DNA of 13,927 nt. Source: PHAA01 sp964584415 (GTDB taxonomy: Bacteria > Bacillota > Syntrophomonadia > Syntrophomonadales > Syntrophomonadaceae). A program made the position numbers and the translations under genes. The notes under the pieces were generated by a model. That model ran no database searches, was not told where the DNA came from, and saw only the letters and a program-made list of their open reading frames with translations. The stretch lies in the NCBI GenBank assembly GCA_964584415.1, contig CAZOZX010000054.1:1-13927 (forward strand). Reading direction: 5' to 3'. Below, one piece after another: positions 1-8,189 of this stretch. How positions within the stretch are numbered: the stretch's first letter is position 1; each line of letters starts with the position of its first letter.

Positions 1-46
1 GCCTCAATACGGGATTGGGATCAGTCAGTATTTTATAGACAGACAT
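1..46 (-). CDS. def: Peptide deformylase, N-terminal fragment (cut by window edge)
   Basis: Only the first 15 codons lie in the window; the rest is beyond the left edge. They read MSVYKILTDPNPVLR, which matches the usual start of peptide deformylase (M-x-x-Y-K-I ... D/N-P-V-L-R). That enzyme is a metal-dependent hydrolase that removes the N-formyl group from nascent proteins. The ATG at 46-44 is preceded by a strong ribosome binding site, GAGGAGG at 53-59, which overlaps the priA stop codon at 58-60, so the two genes are probably translated in series. def following priA is the common Firmicutes order, usually continuing to fmt. No catalytic motif is visible in so short a piece, so the call rests on the N-terminal match and the context. 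Confidence 0.85.
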   Translation of the reverse strand, partial: MSVYKILTDPNPVLR

Positions 47-57
47 TACTGCCCTCC

Positions 58-2445
58 TCACATCGTGTTTATTGGATCAAAATCTATATCTATTCTAACA
101 TTTCTAAATGTTTCTCTGGCCATTATACGTGCTGCAATACTTCTGAGCAACTGAATACTAGTACATTTTACCATGAGCTGATAACGAAACTTGTTCTTGA
201 TTTTGCCTATGGGGCAAGCAGCGGGACCAATGATTGAAATATCATCCTCTACTGCATCAACGATTTCTTCGATACCCTTAACTAATTCATCGGCCATGGT
301 TTGCACCATGTCTTCAATTTCACCGGTTAGGACGATACGCAGCAGACGGGTAAAAGGCGGATAGTCTAACACTTGTCTAATGTCTTTTTCATAGTTATAA
401 AAACTTAAATAATCCTGCCGTGCTGCCATGGTTATGATAGGGTGATCAGGATTAAAGGTTTGTATTACTACCTCGCCCTGGGTTTTACTCCTGCCTGCCC
501 GACCGGCTGCCTGAACCAGCAACTGAAAACACCTTTCTCCAGCCCGAAAATCAGGTAAGTTTAACATAACGTCAGCATCAACAATACCTACCAAAGAGAC
601 ATTTGGAAAATCCAGACCTTTGGCCACCATTTGTGTACCCACCAAAATATCTATTTGTCCGCTCTTCATGCCATCCATTATAGATTTCTGTGAACCTTTA
701 CGGCGGCTGCTATCGACGTCCAACCGGGCAATGATGGCACTGGGAAACAAATCTCTAACTTCTTCTTCCACTCTCTGGGTGCCAGCCCCCATAAGTTGTA
801 AATGTGAACTTCCACAATTGATGCATCGGGAATCCTGTGGCAGGTGGAGGTTACAGTAATGACAAACGTTTTCCCCTATATCGCGGTGAAAAGTCATTCC
901 TACCGCGCACGAAGGGCACGAAGAAATATTACCACATTCCCAGCATACTGTCATGGGCGAATAACCACGCCTATTAATAAATAGAATAATCTGTTCCTGG
1001 CGGTTAAGATTTTCTGCTATTTTATCTTTCAGAAAAGGCGAAATATACCCTCGAGGACTATTTATAAATGCCTTTTTCATATCTTCTACGAAAACATTTG
1101 GCAGCGGTCCGCCGCCAATGCGCTGATTGAGAGGCAGCATCTGAATAACTCCGTTGTAGGCAGAATGAAAGGTTTCAACAGATGGAGTGGCACTTCCCAA
1201 TAAAATAACCGCTCCTTGCTGTTTGGCTCTTTGCCTGGCTATTTCTCTGGTATGATACCGGGGCATTTCTTCCTGCTTGAAACTCCCTTCTTGTTCTTCA
1301 TCAATTACTATCAGCCCAATATTGGCAAGAGGAGCAAAAACTGCGGAACGAGCCCCTAAAACTAATTTTGCCTCCCCATTTTTAATCCGTCGCCAGGCAT
1401 CATAACGCTCTCCTGCTGTCATTGCACTGTGGAGAACCGCTATATTTCTAATACGGGTTGAGAAAACATCTACCAACTGTCTGGTAAGGGCAATTTCAGG
1501 CACTAAAACCAGAACCCCGCGGCCGAGCTTGATCGCTGCCTGGGCCGCCTGCAAATAAACCTCTGTCTTGCCGCTGCTGGTTACGCCGAATAATAAGAAA
1601 TCGGTTTTCTTTCCGGTATGCAAGGCATCTTCAATTCGAGCAGCTGCTAATATTTGCTCATCATTCAACTGTAGTGATGAGAACTTGACCTCATCAGCAA
1701 CAGTATCACTTTTTATATATTTTTTGCTCAGCAGTGACTTGATGCTGGCGGCGGGAAAGACTCCCGGATTTTTTCGGGGTTCAATGCGTGCACAGGACAG
1801 CAGCATTTCTATTATTACAGCCTGCCGGGGTGCTTTACGCCGCAGTGGTTCCAAATCCGTGTCCACACAAAAATCTCCCAATACGTACCCGGATTCCTTG
1901 TTAAACTCATACCCGGCCCGGTAAATGCCAGTCTGAACTAAATATCCTTCTTCAGTCCAAGCTTTTAGTTCTTCCTGAGTGGCATATCTTAATGCCTCAC
2001 GTCGGCTTAATTCCCCTTCCTGCCAAAGTCGGTTCATTAGGGCGAGGTTGATCGTTTCCCGCTCTGCTAACTCATAATACTCAGTCTCATTTATTCCTGG
2101 TAGATACACCGTACCTTTCAATCGGCTCAAAATCCTGGGGACCATCAAATTCAGCGCAACCGACAGGGGGCACAGATAGAATTCAGCCATCCATTTGGCT
2201 AAATCCAGAAGTGATTTGTCGAAAACTGCATCAACATCCAAAATCTTGAGAATGGGTTTAAATTCAGCACTGTCATTGATATCATATTCAGAAACTACAT
2301 AGCCATCTACTTTGCGGCCGCTAAAGTCTACCAGGACTCTTTTGCCAAATAATTGCTCATTGACATATTGCTCTGGTACGAAGTAGGTATATGTGTTGTT
2401 AAGTTTACTGGTTGGCAAATTAATAACCAGATCTAGACACTTCAT
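58..2445 (-). CDS. priA: Primosomal protein N' (replication restart helicase PriA)
   Basis: This 795-residue protein has the full PriA layout. PriA is a 3'-to-5' superfamily 2 helicase that recognises stalled or collapsed forks and reloads the replicative helicase. The N-terminal DNA-binding region covers roughly residues 1-250. Walker A, GVTSSGKT, is at 287-294. The Walker B/DEAH-type box reads IDEEQEGSFKQ, with DEEQ at 382-385. Eight zinc-binding cysteines are at 501, 504, 510, 513, 528, 531, 541 and 544, and helicase motif VI, QAAGRAGR, is at 645-652. All key elements are present and no frameshift is seen. The last residue of the DEAH-type box is Gln (codon CAA) where PriA proteins usually have His. 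The ATG at 2445 follows GGGGAG. The gene lies 88 nt after metK, behind a hairpin terminator, so it is read by readthrough or its own promoter; I see no convincing promoter. Confidence 0.97.
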   Translation of the reverse strand: MKCLDLVINLPTSKLNNTYTYFVPEQYVNEQLFGKRVLVDFSGRKVDGYVVSEYDINDSAEFKPILKILDVDAVFDKSLLDLAKWMAEFYLCPLSVALNLMVPRILSRLKGTVYLPGINETEYYELAERETINLALMNRLWQEGELSRREALRYATQEELKAWTEEGYLVQTGIYRAGYEFNKESGYVLGDFCVDTDLEPLRRKAPRQAVIIEMLLSCARIEPRKNPGVFPAASIKSLLSKKYIKSDTVADEVKFSSLQLNDEQILAAARIEDALHTGKKTDFLLFGVTSSGKTEVYLQAAQAAIKLGRGVLVLVPEIALTRQLVDVFSTRIRNIAVLHSAMTAGERYDAWRRIKNGEAKLVLGARSAVFAPLANIGLIVIDEEQEGSFKQEEMPRYHTREIARQRAKQQGAVILLGSATPSVETFHSAYNGVIQMLPLNQRIGGGPLPNVFVEDMKKAFINSPRGYISPFLKDKIAENLNRQEQIILFINRRGYSPMTVCWECGNISSCPSCAVGMTFHRDIGENVCHYCNLHLPQDSRCINCGSSHLQLMGAGTQRVEEEVRDLFPSAIIARLDVDSSRRKGSQKSIMDGMKSGQIDILVGTQMVAKGLDFPNVSLVGIVDADVMLNLPDFRAGERCFQLLVQAAGRAGRSKTQGEVVIQTFNPDHPIITMAARQDYLSFYNYEKDIRQVLDYPPFTRLLRIVLTGEIEDMVQTMADELVKGIEEIVDAVEDDISIIGPAACPIGKIKNKFRYQLMVKCTSIQLLRSIAARIMARETFRNVRIDIDFDPINTM

Positions 2446-2480
2446 TATTACTCCCCTTCGGGCGGCTTAACAAACTATAT

Positions 2481-2504
2481 AAAAAAGGCGGGGGGATCCC
2501 GCCT
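2481..2504 (-). terminator. Intrinsic terminator after metK
   Basis: On the minus strand a 7-bp GC-rich stem (AGGCGGG at 2504-2498 paired with CCCGCCT at 2492-2486) with a 5-nt loop is followed directly by a run of six T at 2486-2481. This is the classical shape of a Rho-independent terminator. It begins about 30 nt after the metK stop codon and ends about 35 nt before the priA start. It would end or reduce transcription arriving from the dapF-to-metK run and so separate priA and def from the genes upstream. Seen directly in the sequence; efficiency is unknown. Confidence 0.8.
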
Positions 2505-2533
2505 CAAAGTTCATGGTATGACTAGTGGTATTT

Positions 2534-3724
2534 TTATAGGCTTAATGAATTTCGGATGGCATCAACTTTGTCCAGTCTTTCCCATGTAAAATCGGGATCG
2601 CTGTTGCCAAAGTGACCATAAGCCGCAGTCTTTTTGTATATCGGCCGGCGCAAATCCAGGTTCTTGATTATGGCGGCTGGGCGTAAGTCAAAATGTTTTT
2701 CTACCAGCTCAACTATTTTTCCATCAGCAATTTTGCCGGTCCCAAATGTCTCTACGGAAATGGATACTGGATGAGCTACACCTATGGCATAAGCCAACTG
2801 AATTTCCAGTCTATCAGCTATTCCTGCTGCAACCAGGTTCTTGGCCACATAACGAGCGGCATATGCAGCTGAGCGGTCAACCTTGGTGGGATCTTTACCC
2901 GAAAATGCACCACCGCCATGACGGGCCATACCCCCATAAGTGTCAACGATAATCTTACGACCGGTCAATCCACAATCCCCCTGGGGACCGCCAATTACAA
3001 AACGACCGGTAGGATTAATGAAATATTTGGTATTATCATCCAGCATTGACGATGATATTACTGGCCTGATGACCTTTTCAATAATGTCTTTCTCAATAGT
3101 AGCATGGTCTATCTCCGGATGGTGCTGCGCGGAAACCACCACCGTATCAATCCTCATTGCCTTTCCATCTACATACTCAACCGTAACTTGGGTCTTGCCA
3201 TCTGGTCGCAGGTAATCAATAATACCCGTTTTGCGTACTTCAGTCAGGCGCCGAGCCAATTTACTGGCCAAGTAGGCCGGCATGGGCATATATTCTTCAG
3301 TTTCATTACTGGCATAGCCAAACATCATACCCTGATCACCTGCGCCAATCAGCTCAAGTTCATCCTCGGTCATTTCTCCCAGCTTGACTTCATAGGCCTG
3401 GTTGACTCCCATGGCGATATCGGGTGACTGCTCGTCGATAGCCGTTAATACAGCACACGTTTCACAGTCGAAACCAAATTTGGCTCGGGTATAACCTATA
3501 TCCCGGATAGTGTTTCGTACCAGGCGCGGAATATCAACATAACAGCTGGTGGTAATTTCTCCTGCGACCAGGACTACACCGGTAGTAACTAAAGTTTCAG
3601 CTGCAACCCGGGCAAATGGATCTTCTGCTAACATAGCATCAAGAATGGCATCTGATATTTGATCGGCCATTTTGTCGGGGTGTCCTTCTGTAACAGATTC
3701 AGAAGTGAACAATTTTCTGATCAC
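2534..3724 (-). CDS. metK: S-adenosylmethionine synthetase (methionine adenosyltransferase)
   Basis: Makes S-adenosylmethionine from methionine and ATP in the cytoplasm. Visible family motifs, numbered from the chosen start, are FTSESVTEGHPDK near residues 5-18 (ATP/metal binding), GAGDQG at 127-132 (methionine/ATP site) and GGAFSGKD at 271-278 (phosphate-binding loop). With this start the protein has 396 residues, close to the family's usual length. The open frame extends further upstream, but I choose GTG at 3724-3722: AAAGGA lies 9 nt before it, whereas the same AAAGGA abuts the ATG at 3733 with no spacing. The TTG at 3754 overlaps the end of coaBC and would add ten non-family residues. 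The gene starts 26 nt after coaBC and is followed by a hairpin terminator. Its place between coaBC and priA is, from memory, also seen in other Clostridia. Confidence 0.96.
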   Translation of the reverse strand: MIRKLFTSESVTEGHPDKMADQISDAILDAMLAEDPFARVAAETLVTTGVVLVAGEITTSCYVDIPRLVRNTIRDIGYTRAKFGFDCETCAVLTAIDEQSPDIAMGVNQAYEVKLGEMTEDELELIGAGDQGMMFGYASNETEEYMPMPAYLASKLARRLTEVRKTGIIDYLRPDGKTQVTVEYVDGKAMRIDTVVVSAQHHPEIDHATIEKDIIEKVIRPVISSSMLDDNTKYFINPTGRFVIGGPQGDCGLTGRKIIVDTYGGMARHGGGAFSGKDPTKVDRSAAYAARYVAKNLVAAGIADRLEIQLAYAIGVAHPVSISVETFGTGKIADGKIVELVEKHFDLRPAAIIKNLDLRRPIYKKTAAYGHFGNSDPDFTWERLDKVDAIRNSLSL

Positions 3725-3750
3725 TGCTACCATTCCTTTCTGTAATAAAA

Positions 3751-4947
3751 TCAAATCATTTTTGCAATGCGGTCTAAAATGGCTTTGGCAACCTCATCTT
3801 TGCTGGTTTTGGGCAGATGTTGTATTCCCCCAGCTCTATCAATAATGGTGCAGATATTGGTGTCGCATGCAAAACCTGCGCCCTCTCTGGTTACATCGTT
3901 GGCAACGATCAGGTCAAGATTTTTTGCTGCCAGTTTACCAAGGGCATTCTCCAATACATTTTCGGTCTCTGCTGCGAAACCAACCATAATTGAACCAGTT
4001 TTCTTATTTTTGCCTAATTCCTTAAGTATGTCAGGATTCTGGACAAGTTCCAAAGTTAAGGACGCTGTGCCATCGTCCTTCTTTTTTATTTTCTGATCAG
4101 ATGGTGCCGCTACTCTAAAATCGCCTACGGCTGCAGCGCCGATAATAATATCACATTCCGGTTGATGTTCCAGCATGGCCGCGCACATCTCGCGAGCACT
4201 TCTAACCTGAACATATTTAACGCTAAAAGGAATTGGCAATTGAGTCGATCCGCTGACCAGAATAACTTCTGCCCCCCGGGCAACCGCTGCTTTAGCTAAG
4301 GCAAATCCCATCTTGCCGGTACTGCGATTGGTAATATAGCGAACCGGATCTATATCTTCACTGGTAGAACCAGCATTTATCATAATTCTTTTATTGCTAA
4401 GGTCTTTCTGAGGATTAAGAAGCTCCATTATATGATTATAAATATCGTCAATTTCAGGAAGCCTGCCTTTGCCAGTTACGCCGCAGGCCAAAACACCACT
4501 GTCCGGGTCCATAAAATTATAACCTAGATTTTGCAGGATTCTAATATTTTGCTGAACAATCTGGTTCTCAAGCATATTGGTGTTCATTGATGGAACAACC
4601 AGAACCGGGGCCGTATTAGCAAGCACTATCGTCGATAACAGGTCATCAGCTAAACCATGAGCCATTTTAGCAATGAAGTTGGCTGTTGCCGGCGCAATCA
4701 CCAGAACATCCAACTGTTCAGCCACTCCTATGTGTTGAACTTTCCATGCCTGCGTTTCGGTCCACAAATCGGTCATTACTTCTCTGCCTGACAAAGTACG
4801 CAGGGTAAGAGGGGGAATGAACCTGGTGGCGGATTCGGTCATCATTACGATAACATCGATATCGCTTTTCCTAAGTTTGCTAACCAGATCGGCTATCTTA
4901 TACGCGGCGATTCCCCCGCATATTCCTATGCCGACTGTTTGGGCCAT
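3751..4947 (-). CDS. coaBC: Bifunctional phosphopantothenoylcysteine decarboxylase / phosphopantothenate-cysteine ligase
   Basis: This 398-residue fusion (Dfp family) carries out two successive steps of coenzyme A synthesis: ligation of cysteine to 4'-phosphopantothenate (CoaB, C-terminal half) and decarboxylation to 4'-phosphopantetheine (CoaC, N-terminal flavoprotein half). CoaC features are His72 in QHIGVA, the APATAN flavin motif at 85-90, PSMNTNM at 119-125, and the active cysteine 155 in ACGVTGKGR. CoaB features are NAGSTSEDIDPVRYITN from 191, KIKKKDD at 286-292 and VANDV at 348-352. The nucleotide loop reads NAGSTSED where TAGGTREP is more usual, a mild variation. The ATG at 4947 is one base past the rpoZ stop codon and follows AGAGGAGG, so translation is probably coupled to rpoZ. 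Confidence 0.96.
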   Translation of the reverse strand: MAQTVGIGICGGIAAYKIADLVSKLRKSDIDVIVMMTESATRFIPPLTLRTLSGREVMTDLWTETQAWKVQHIGVAEQLDVLVIAPATANFIAKMAHGLADDLLSTIVLANTAPVLVVPSMNTNMLENQIVQQNIRILQNLGYNFMDPDSGVLACGVTGKGRLPEIDDIYNHIMELLNPQKDLSNKRIMINAGSTSEDIDPVRYITNRSTGKMGFALAKAAVARGAEVILVSGSTQLPIPFSVKYVQVRSAREMCAAMLEHQPECDIIIGAAAVGDFRVAAPSDQKIKKKDDGTASLTLELVQNPDILKELGKNKKTGSIMVGFAAETENVLENALGKLAAKNLDLIVANDVTREGAGFACDTNICTIIDRAGGIQHLPKTSKDEVAKAILDRIAKMI

Positions 4948-4948
4948 G

Positions 4949-5167
4949 TTAATCCTCCTCTCGAGGCGGAGAATCCGTTCTGTTTTCGATTAATACTTTG
5001 CCATTAAGAATTTCGTCCAAAGCTTCTGTGATCATTCCGGATAGACGATAACTCTCATCATTTCTCTTTTTTTCGGATAAAGATCGCGCTCTTTGGGCTG
5101 CAGCTACCACGACCGCATACTTGCTTTGGCCTATGTTCATCAAATCTTTTGCAGAAGGTGGGATCAT
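4949..5167 (-). CDS. rpoZ: DNA-directed RNA polymerase omega subunit
   Basis: Small 72-residue protein that binds the beta' subunit and assists assembly and stability of RNA polymerase. The N-terminal stretch MIPPSAKDLMNIGQSKYAVV matches the omega signature (P-S ... L ... S-K-Y-x-L/V-V). It is followed by AAAQRAR, corresponding to the usual K-R-A-R, and a charged C-terminus. The frame is open further upstream to a TTG at 5182, but the ATG at 5167 has GAGGAG seven bases before it and gives the normal family start, so I use that one. The ribosome binding site overlaps the gmk stop codon and the next gene, coaBC, starts one base after the stop. The gmk-rpoZ-coaBC order is strongly conserved in Firmicutes and supports the call. 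Confidence 0.93.
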   Translation of the reverse strand: MIPPSAKDLMNIGQSKYAVVVAAAQRARSLSEKKRNDESYRLSGMITEALDEILNGKVLIENRTDSPPREED

Positions 5168-5178
5168 ACAATCACTCC

Positions 5179-5784
5179 TCAATAATATTTAACCCGGCAG
5201 CGCTCGGCGTTGATTATAGCCTGGACTTTCTTGATCGCCTCTTCGAGCTCATCATTTATGACGATATAATCATAATACCTCGCCATAGCCATTTCTCCCT
5301 CGCAAGCATTAAGACGATCCTGGATGCTTTGCAATGAGTCCTGGCCACGACCGTGTATTCTTTCTACCAGTGCCTCCATACTTGGTGGTTGAATAAAGAT
5401 GAATACCCCATGCGGCATTTTTTCTCTAACCTGTCGGGCACCCTGGATATCAATCTCCAATAATACATCGATACCGCTTTTCAGGATATCATCTACTTCG
5501 CTTTTGAGGGTTCCGTACATATGGGAATAAACATGGGCGTATTCAAGGAACTCGTTGTTTTTTATTTTGGCTTCAAAATCAGCAGGGTCAATAAAATAAT
5601 ATTCCCGGCCATCGACCTCTCCCGGTCGCTTAGGCCGGGTGGTTGCCGAAACTGACAACTTGATATCAGGCACCCGGGCTAATACTTCTTTGTGAATAGT
5701 ACCCTTTCCGACCCCTGAAGCACCGGACATTACGAACAAAATACCCCTTCGGCCCATCTTACGTTGAATACCAATACTGGTCAT
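5179..5784 (-). CDS. gmk: Guanylate kinase
   Basis: Cytoplasmic enzyme that phosphorylates GMP to GDP with ATP, feeding nucleic acid synthesis and the (p)ppGpp pool. The 201-residue protein has the P-loop GASGVGKGT at 21-29. The GMP-binding block SATTRPKRPGE is at 46-56 with GREYYFI following at 59-65, and EIDIQGARQVR at 110-120 is typical of the family core. Length is normal. The ATG at 5784 lacks a strong ribosome binding site at ideal spacing (CAGGAAG is about 14 nt upstream), and the next ATG at 5757 (MGRRGILFVMSG) is no better supported, so the first nine residues are uncertain. remA ends 25 nt upstream and rpoZ starts 11 nt downstream. Confidence 0.96.
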   Translation of the reverse strand: MTSIGIQRKMGRRGILFVMSGASGVGKGTIHKEVLARVPDIKLSVSATTRPKRPGEVDGREYYFIDPADFEAKIKNNEFLEYAHVYSHMYGTLKSEVDDILKSGIDVLLEIDIQGARQVREKMPHGVFIFIQPPSMEALVERIHGRGQDSLQSIQDRLNACEGEMAMARYYDYIVINDELEEAIKKVQAIINAERCRVKYY

Positions 5785-5809
5785 TATTTTTACTCACGCT
5801 TCCTGCCTA

Positions 5810-6073
5810 TTACATATCCTCGTTTACTGTATCCTTAGAACTCAGTCGGTTGGCAACAGTTTCCGGCTGTACCGCTGACAAAATAACATGTCCGCTATCA
5901 ACGACTATGACAGCCCTGGTCCTGCGTCCGTAGGTTGCATCTATTAAAACGCCTTTCTCCCTAGCTTCCTGGATGATGCGTTTAATTGGAGCCGATTCAG
6001 GGCTTACAATGGCCACGATCCGGTTAGCGGCAACAATATTCCCGAAACCTATGTTTACCAGTTTTATATCCAT
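5810..6073 (-). CDS. remA: RemA-family extracellular matrix regulator (DUF370)
   Basis: This 87-residue protein closely matches RemA: NIGFGNIVAANRIVAIVSP near the N-terminus, then SAPIKR, LIDATYGRRTRAVIVVDS and LSAVQPETVANRL. In Bacillus subtilis RemA is a DNA-binding protein that activates biofilm matrix operons and osmoprotection genes; the role in this organism is inferred. The ATG at 6073 is forced, because an in-frame TAA lies only 15 to 13 bases upstream of it. A perfect AAAAGGAGGTG sequence sits 23 nt before the ATG, too far for normal use, and the stretch between can fold into a small hairpin that would bring the two together. It lies between yicC and gmk, as is usual in Firmicutes. 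Confidence 0.93.
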   Translation of the reverse strand: MDIKLVNIGFGNIVAANRIVAIVSPESAPIKRIIQEAREKGVLIDATYGRRTRAVIVVDSGHVILSAVQPETVANRLSSKDTVNEDM

Positions 6074-6105
6074 TATCCCCGGTTAACCCGGATACACCTC
6101 CTTTT
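6074..6105 (-). promoter_or_regulatory. Structured remA translation-initiation leader
   Basis: Between the yicC stop codon and the remA ATG is a very strong Shine-Dalgarno sequence (AAAAGGAGGTG at 6105-6095) whose GGAGG ends 23 nt before the start codon. The intervening bases can pair: TATCC (6094-6090) with GGATA (6078-6074), and GG (6089-6088) with CC (6082-6081) around a GTTAA loop, leaving two bulged G. Folding would place the strong site next to the ATG. An alternative weak site, GGGGA, lies directly before the ATG within the 3' arm. The pairing is seen in the sequence; a regulatory effect is inference. Confidence 0.4.
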
Positions 6106-6106
6106 A

Positions 6107-6982
6107 CTATTCTATATTCTGTATTTGTTCCCTGATCTTTTCTAATTCAGCCTTAACATCGACAACGATTTGACTCATTTCTATATCGTTGGCTTTGGAA
6201 GCAACTGTGTTAATTTCACGGAACATCTCCTGCAAAAGAAAATCCAACTTGCGGCCTACTGCCTGGCTGCTGTTGAGCAGTTCGTCAAGATGGCTTATAT
6301 GGCTTCTCAAGCGCACAATTTCTTCCGTCACACTGGCTTTATCGGCGAATATAGCCACTTCTTGGATAATGCGGCTTTCATCTGCTACGTTATTGATCAT
6401 ATCCGATATTCTTTTTGATAGCTTTTCCTGATATTCCTGGGCAACGGTTGGAGATCTTTTTTCTAATCTCTCCACTGCCGTCAGAATATAAGCATTTCTT
6501 TGGGCAATATCTTCGGCTAGATTGGAACCTTCTTTGCTGCGCATTTCCACCAGACTATTTACTGCTTCATGCAGGGCCAGGCTCAGCACTTCCCAAATTT
6601 GATCGGGATCTTCCTGTTCATCGGTTAGGTTAAAAACGTCGGGCAATCTAAATAAATCAATAACCCTGAATTCCGAAGAAATATTAAGATTTTCTGCCAA
6701 ATCCTTCAGGGAATCATAATAAGCCATAGCCAGACCTTTGTCAACCTTGATATTCCTAGCTGATTCTTTAGTTTTCTCGATATTAATGCTGATTTCTATA
6801 CGACCGCGCTGTAAATATTTCTTCAACTCATCTTTTATCTTCTCTTCCAGAAATGCATAACGGCGGGGTATGCGCGCGTGTACGTCAAAATACCTGTGGT
6901 TTACGGTTTTAAGTTCGCAACTGACTTCGTAACCAGCTTCGCTCAGAGAACTGCGCCCAAAACCTGTCATGCTTCTTACCAT
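6107..6982 (-). CDS. yicC: YicC/YloC-family endoribonuclease
   Basis: A 292-residue protein starting MVRSMTGFGRSSLSEAGY, the hallmark N-terminus of the YicC/YloC family, followed by the conserved ELKTVNHRYFDVHARIPR block. The C-terminal part (DUF1732-like) includes GRKLDFLLQEMFREINTVASKAND. Family members are reported to be endoribonucleases; E. coli YicC affects small RNA turnover. The substrate here is unknown. The frame remains open to an ATG at 7024, but the start at 6982 gives the family N-terminus and normal length. GAAAGG lies about 12 nt upstream, inside the last codons of dapL, and the start is one base beyond the dapL stop, so coupled translation is likely. remA follows after 33 nt. 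Confidence 0.92.
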   Translation of the reverse strand: MVRSMTGFGRSSLSEAGYEVSCELKTVNHRYFDVHARIPRRYAFLEEKIKDELKKYLQRGRIEISINIEKTKESARNIKVDKGLAMAYYDSLKDLAENLNISSEFRVIDLFRLPDVFNLTDEQEDPDQIWEVLSLALHEAVNSLVEMRSKEGSNLAEDIAQRNAYILTAVERLEKRSPTVAQEYQEKLSKRISDMINNVADESRIIQEVAIFADKASVTEEIVRLRSHISHLDELLNSSQAVGRKLDFLLQEMFREINTVASKANDIEMSQIVVDVKAELEKIREQIQNIE

Positions 6983-6983
6983 A

Positions 6984-8156
6984 TTAAAAATCAACCTTTC
7001 CAATGGCTGCATACATGCGGTCAAATGCCTCTTGCAGCCTTTCTTTGCTAACTGTCAAAGCTATCCGGAAATAACCCTCACCATATTCGCCATAACCATT
7101 GCCCGGAGTAATAATGACGCCAGTTTTATCCAGGACAACCTCCGCAAATGATGTTGAGTTATAACCTTTGGGTACGGGAGCCCAGAAATAAAAACTCGCT
7201 TGGGGCGGATTTACCCTCCATCCCATTTTCTCGAGACCTGCCAAAGCAATGCTTCGCCGTTCCGCGTAGACATGATTGGATTCTTCCACGCACTCCTGGG
7301 GACCGCGAAGAGCTTCTATACCTGCATACTGGATCGCTTGAAACACACCGGAATCTACATTGGATTTAAAACGTCCCATTATTTCCACAGCTTTGGGATT
7401 CCCGGCTGCCCAACCAATCCTCCATCCAGTCATATTATACGTTTTGGACAGAGAATGGAATTCTATGGATACATCTTTGGCACCGGGTATTTGTAAAATG
7501 CTAAGTGGTTTTAAACCGTCATAAGCCATCTCAGAATAGGCAGCATCATGGCAAATCAAAATATCATAGGTACGGGCATATTCTATTAGTTTGGCATAAA
7601 AATCCTTATCAGCCACCACTCCAATTGGATTATTGGGGTAGTTAACAAACATCAGTTTTGCTTTTCGCGCTATTTCAGCTGGGATATCCTCTAATACCGG
7701 CAGATATTTATTCTCCTCCTTTAAAGGCATAAAGTAAGATTGTCCTCCAGCCAAGAGAGTTCCAATATTATAGACCGGATAACCAGGGTCAGGAACCAGG
7801 TTGATATCGCCGTGATCAAGGTAGGCAAAAGAAACATGAGCGATACCCTCTTTGGAACCTAGTAATGATACAATTTCTGTTTTAGGGTCAAGATCTACGT
7901 TAAAACGCTTCTTATACCATTCAGCTACTGCCTGGCGATACTCAAGCAGACCTACCGAACTGGGATATTGATGGTTAACGGCATCGTATATGCTTTGCGC
8001 CATTCGGTCAATTATATGACGGGGAGTTGGCAGGTCAGGGTCGCCTATACCCAGGTTTATAATATCAATGCCCTGTTCTTTGCATTCGGCAATTTTTTGC
8101 TCTATACGCGCAAATAAATAAGGGGGCAAGTTTTGCATAGCTGAGCTTTCTTTCAT
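6984..8156 (-). CDS. dapL: LL-diaminopimelate aminotransferase
   Basis: PLP-dependent class I/II aminotransferase of 390 residues. The N-terminal block LPPYLFARIEQKI and the LGIGDPDLPTP motif near 35-45 are characteristic of DapL. The cofactor lysine is K238 in HSLSKTYNMTGWRIGW, and VNYPNNPIG at 171-179 and YGEGYFRIALT near the end are further conserved blocks. DapL converts tetrahydrodipicolinate directly to LL-diaminopimelate, bypassing the succinyl or acetyl steps of lysine synthesis. The adjacent dapF then makes meso-diaminopimelate, which strongly supports DapL over a generic aspartate-type aminotransferase. The ATG at 8156 has TAGGAGGTT at good spacing. dapF ends 33 nt upstream. Confidence 0.93.
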   Translation of the reverse strand: MKESSAMQNLPPYLFARIEQKIAECKEQGIDIINLGIGDPDLPTPRHIIDRMAQSIYDAVNHQYPSSVGLLEYRQAVAEWYKKRFNVDLDPKTEIVSLLGSKEGIAHVSFAYLDHGDINLVPDPGYPVYNIGTLLAGGQSYFMPLKEENKYLPVLEDIPAEIARKAKLMFVNYPNNPIGVVADKDFYAKLIEYARTYDILICHDAAYSEMAYDGLKPLSILQIPGAKDVSIEFHSLSKTYNMTGWRIGWAAGNPKAVEIMGRFKSNVDSGVFQAIQYAGIEALRGPQECVEESNHVYAERRSIALAGLEKMGWRVNPPQASFYFWAPVPKGYNSTSFAEVVLDKTGVIITPGNGYGEYGEGYFRIALTVSKERLQEAFDRMYAAIGKVDF

Positions 8157-8189
8157 TTAATAACCTCCTAATAATGTTATCTTCTATTT

